A DNA stretch of 22,491 nucleotides. It comes from a virus. The notes beneath the pieces were generated by a model. The model had not been told where the DNA came from, made no database searches, and worked only from the letters and a program-made list of their open reading frames with translations. The translations under genes and the position numbers were made by a program. This document shows, one piece after another, positions 21,401-22,491 of the stretch (positions are counted from its first letter, which is position 1; every line of letters starts with the position of its first letter). Where the stretch lies: the IMG/VR virus record IMGVR_UViG_3300021364_001649, positions 1 through 22,491 of that record, one strand, 5' to 3'.

Positions 21401-22491
21401 ATCAATATAGTTTTTGATCTGGAAAAAGTGTTATCAGATGGTTTTAAAACATTATCTTTTGGATAACTTACTTTTACATCTTCATTAAAAATTGTTCTAA
21501 AAAAGTATTTAAAAGAATCCTCTGTCCCTTTTGACTGATAGAATTCTCTGGAATGTTTGACTAAAAACTTTTTGAATTCAGCAACATCAATATCAGTACT
21601 CTGAAATTGGTTAGGAAATGATAATGGGAACCCTTCTAGGTATTCCTTCATAAAGAAATCAACATACTCATCAAGAGTTCTATCAATGTCTTGTAAGTTC
21701 CATAGATTTTTTGATGACAAAGTTGCATTCTGAATGTAATCAACAACTTTTAATTCACCAGCATATCCATTATCACCTGTAAGGATTTCAACCGAATCAC
21801 CGGATAAAAAACCCCTTGTTGATGTAGAGTCTTGAGATTTAACATCAAATATTGGAATTGAATTTGTCCCATTTTCTAAATTAAGAGTGTTATTCCCTGC
21901 ATTGGTTACATCAAAAATACCAAAATATTCTTTCTCATTTTCAGATGTGACATTATTCAATACAACTATTTTATCAATAAAGGTATAATCAACATCAACT
22001 TCTTTACCATTAACAATCTCTTTTACAGTGACTGTTTTATTTGATATATGTAACACCTTACCTTTAACAATCTTACCATCAGGTTGTTCTTGGGATACAT
22101 CGTCCCCAACATTAAAATGTCCAACATTTGGGTTTAATGAAGGGTGGACATCTGAATCGGAAACACCCAAAACTTGGATTTGCTGATTATTCTCTTTTAT
22201 ATAAAAAACATAATTACCATTTTCTAAAAGATAGGAATTGAGAACTTCAGCATAAACATGTTTGGTGTGTTCAGATCCATCTATTTGTTGACTTGCTCTT
22301 ATTTTAACACTTGGTGTACTGGAAGAGAAAATTAAATTCAACTCCTCAGTAGAAGAGACTTCCAATTTTGAAGTCTCCATAAATTCATAGTATTTCTCTA
22401 CAAATTTGACAAATTTTGGACCTTCCTCCTGTAAAAAATTAGGAAGTTGTTCCTCTATTAGTTCAGATATTTTATTATTTTGATATGTCAT
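18466..22491 (-). CDS. Large baseplate/virion structural protein in gp7 position
   Basis: This 1341-residue protein starts at the right edge (ATG 22491-22489), so its ribosome site is not visible. The N-terminus ISELIEEQLPNFLQEEGPKFVKFVEKYYEFME is the QLPxFxxxxxPKFVxFxxxYYEF segment common in structural proteins of T4-like marine phages. Further conserved parts are FKKFLVKHSREFYQSKGTEDSFKYFFRTIFNEDV (~300-340) and SSVEVRKYRDLLKRLIHPAGMKMFGRI (~940-965). Between them lies a jelly-roll-like insert (~541-687). The rest consists of beta modules: NGGIGYSVGDKLIF, DFTVGEIVNHQ..GKVVSWDSGTGILVL (~795-850), and GVGTxF/Y..GDxF/I repeats (~1070, ~1289). Its place before gp8 equals that of T4 gp7 (1032 residues), but I see no clear gp7 sequence match. 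It is probably a wedge or baseplate-periphery protein. No truncation is visible. Confidence 0.85.
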   Translation of the reverse strand: MTYQNNKISELIEEQLPNFLQEEGPKFVKFVEKYYEFMETSKLEVSSTEELNLIFSSSTPSVKIRASQQIDGSEHTKHVYAEVLNSYLLENGNYVFYIKENNQQIQVLGVSDSDVHPSLNPNVGHFNVGDDVSQEQPDGKIVKGKVLHISNKTVTVKEIVNGKEVDVDYTFIDKIVVLNNVTSENEKEYFGIFDVTNAGNNTLNLENGTNSIPIFDVKSQDSTSTRGFLSGDSVEILTGDNGYAGELKVVDYIQNATLSSKNLWNLQDIDRTLDEYVDFFMKEYLEGFPLSFPNQFQSTDIDVAEFKKFLVKHSREFYQSKGTEDSFKYFFRTIFNEDVKVSYPKDNVLKPSDNTFSRSKTILIKPDDITTIPEIASQKIVGQISGVSAYVETISSTKRGGYFVYEIVLNEYGLSGDFFEGENVYLENDPSTIIGTIYYGASSVSINDVEESFTVGDIFYIDRSGEVIDYTDIQNIDRGALIELDVCSVNSGKITDIEVVNGGIGYSVGDKLIFDNTKCLSPTGPSRPIEAVVSEITEFGYSINNPNFDSNIDDWQYPSNETGIAWSNLFGGTLTINSIPPLNPTVSQPINYDFSDLDGINLKLRVSVKSYTGSRYLTIGVYDDSTSSWVGVQSFLVDKVGEYEVEFTPSQSNNFLINSSIKISWGGQPPIEDNVYRRVYIDNVRIVAPNGIAIENGVGTISKINVHCAGKGYIKYPTLTQIGDHNITSESFNLIGNDVGTLKQVKIRKTGIGYKRSKVEHYLEDWEGTQSSLVLDKTQIGIELPYLNLEITTPSGDFTVGEIVNHQTLDGTGKVVSWDSGTGILVLREYSGVFISADDDIIEGAGSGETGTVGTASYNKTKFKIGNGTDVWVDLNYSVASWYDSILNQPYSISLDLNSSGTDDIELNFGSIFDDGGRFLNNNSFISDVKYIQDSFYYQVYSYLLESSVEVRKYRDLLKRLIHPAGMKMFGRISTETVKQVKMSFSQIKTNVSMVIWDYIGKHSNKLIRDFDFLYSLLILDGDDSAPYNLEFQMSNPYGDFEVGNKVLNFSIELSGDSVIGSLAAPNNQTLLGVGTSYTTELEVGDLFRIVSPLYSYGNTGSPTIFRITNIIDDQTLTFFPYWTGGVVNTASTSNNNRIFKVGAEATVKSWDNVSGQLVLEDVNGDFMINTDIVQEFDTTSVYYRDFSPKATITSETELGFIETEVDGSDSGVLIPQIYYHGSYACDYLYNENTHQNYRFKIKYKNLRPGTPKKNDFYEWNKLNGTVSIPHDTNCDGTLQFFTLTGVGTQFTQLSEGDVISAGDQLFKVVSINSDTELILNTRSDSAISGSEFLKRELIVD
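18552..18559 (-). promoter_or_regulatory. Late promoter box TATAAATA inside the 3' end of the gp7-position gene
   Basis: Exact TATAAATA on the minus strand within codons for S-I-N-S near the C-terminus. Predicted initiation near 18546 gives a ~99-base leader before gp8 (start 18446), a longer leader than for most others here. Because it lies in coding sequence, chance is a real alternative. Confidence 0.5.

Noticed and set aside
1-22491. CRISPR array, insertion sequence, integrase or attachment site
   Set aside because: No regularly spaced short repeats, transposase-like frames or terminal inverted repeats were seen; the only repeats are in-frame within structural genes.

Overview
This window is a stretch of the late structural module of a T4-like contractile-tailed phage (Straboviridae/Kyanoviridae-type myovirus). 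All genes lie on the minus strand, so the biological order runs from the right edge to the left. Recognisable T4 orthologues follow the T4 order: a gp7-position baseplate protein, gp8, a DUF4815-type giant protein, gp13, gp14, gp15, gp16, gp17, gp18, gp19, gp20. The DNA is AT-rich (roughly one third G+C by eye). The architecture (giant DUF4815 protein where T4 has 9-10-11-12-wac, shortened gp13, QLP..PKFV.F..YYEF-type baseplate protein, DDVD-type structural protein) matches T4-like phages of marine bacteria such as cyanophages and pelagiphages. The host cannot be named from this window.

Layout, right to left: 22491-18466 is a 1341-residue baseplate/virion protein; 18446-16731 baseplate wedge gp8; 16692-11149 a 1847-residue DUF4815-like virion protein; 11148-10887 the only sizeable noncoding gap, probably a structured 5' leader of gp13; 10886-8396 neck and tail-completion proteins gp13, gp14, gp15; 8396-6070 the packaging module gp16, a 63-residue FmdB-type zinc ribbon, and terminase gp17; 6001-4286 tail sheath gp18; 4268-3714 tail tube gp19; then a strong terminator; 3635-1929 portal gp20; 1932-574 an unrecognised 452-residue repeat/coiled-coil protein with a fibre-like C-terminus; 473-1 the start of a repetitive fibre-like protein that runs off the left edge. 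T4 has 67-68-21 (prohead core and protease) after gp20, so this phage has inserted or relocated a fibre-like module there.

Regulation: six exact TATAAATA boxes (the T4 late promoter core) occur on the minus strand. All sit just upstream of genes, some overlapping the preceding stop codon or the 3' end of the upstream gene; I saw none on the plus strand. Most genes are otherwise tightly packed with stop/start overlaps (TAATG, TGATG, ATGA), which implies translational coupling. The products form one assembly line: portal gp20 with terminase gp16/gp17 fills the head, gp13/gp14/gp15 close the neck and join the tail, gp18/gp19 form the sheath and tube, and gp8, the gp7-position protein and the DUF4815 protein belong to the baseplate and its periphery.

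The least ordinary parts are the gp13 leader (possible attenuator plus pseudoknot), the apparently leaderless gp15, the terminator/promoter overlap before gp20, a carbohydrate-binding-like insert in the large baseplate protein, beta modules reused across several virion proteins, the zinc ribbon between the terminase genes, and the two unusual genes after gp20.
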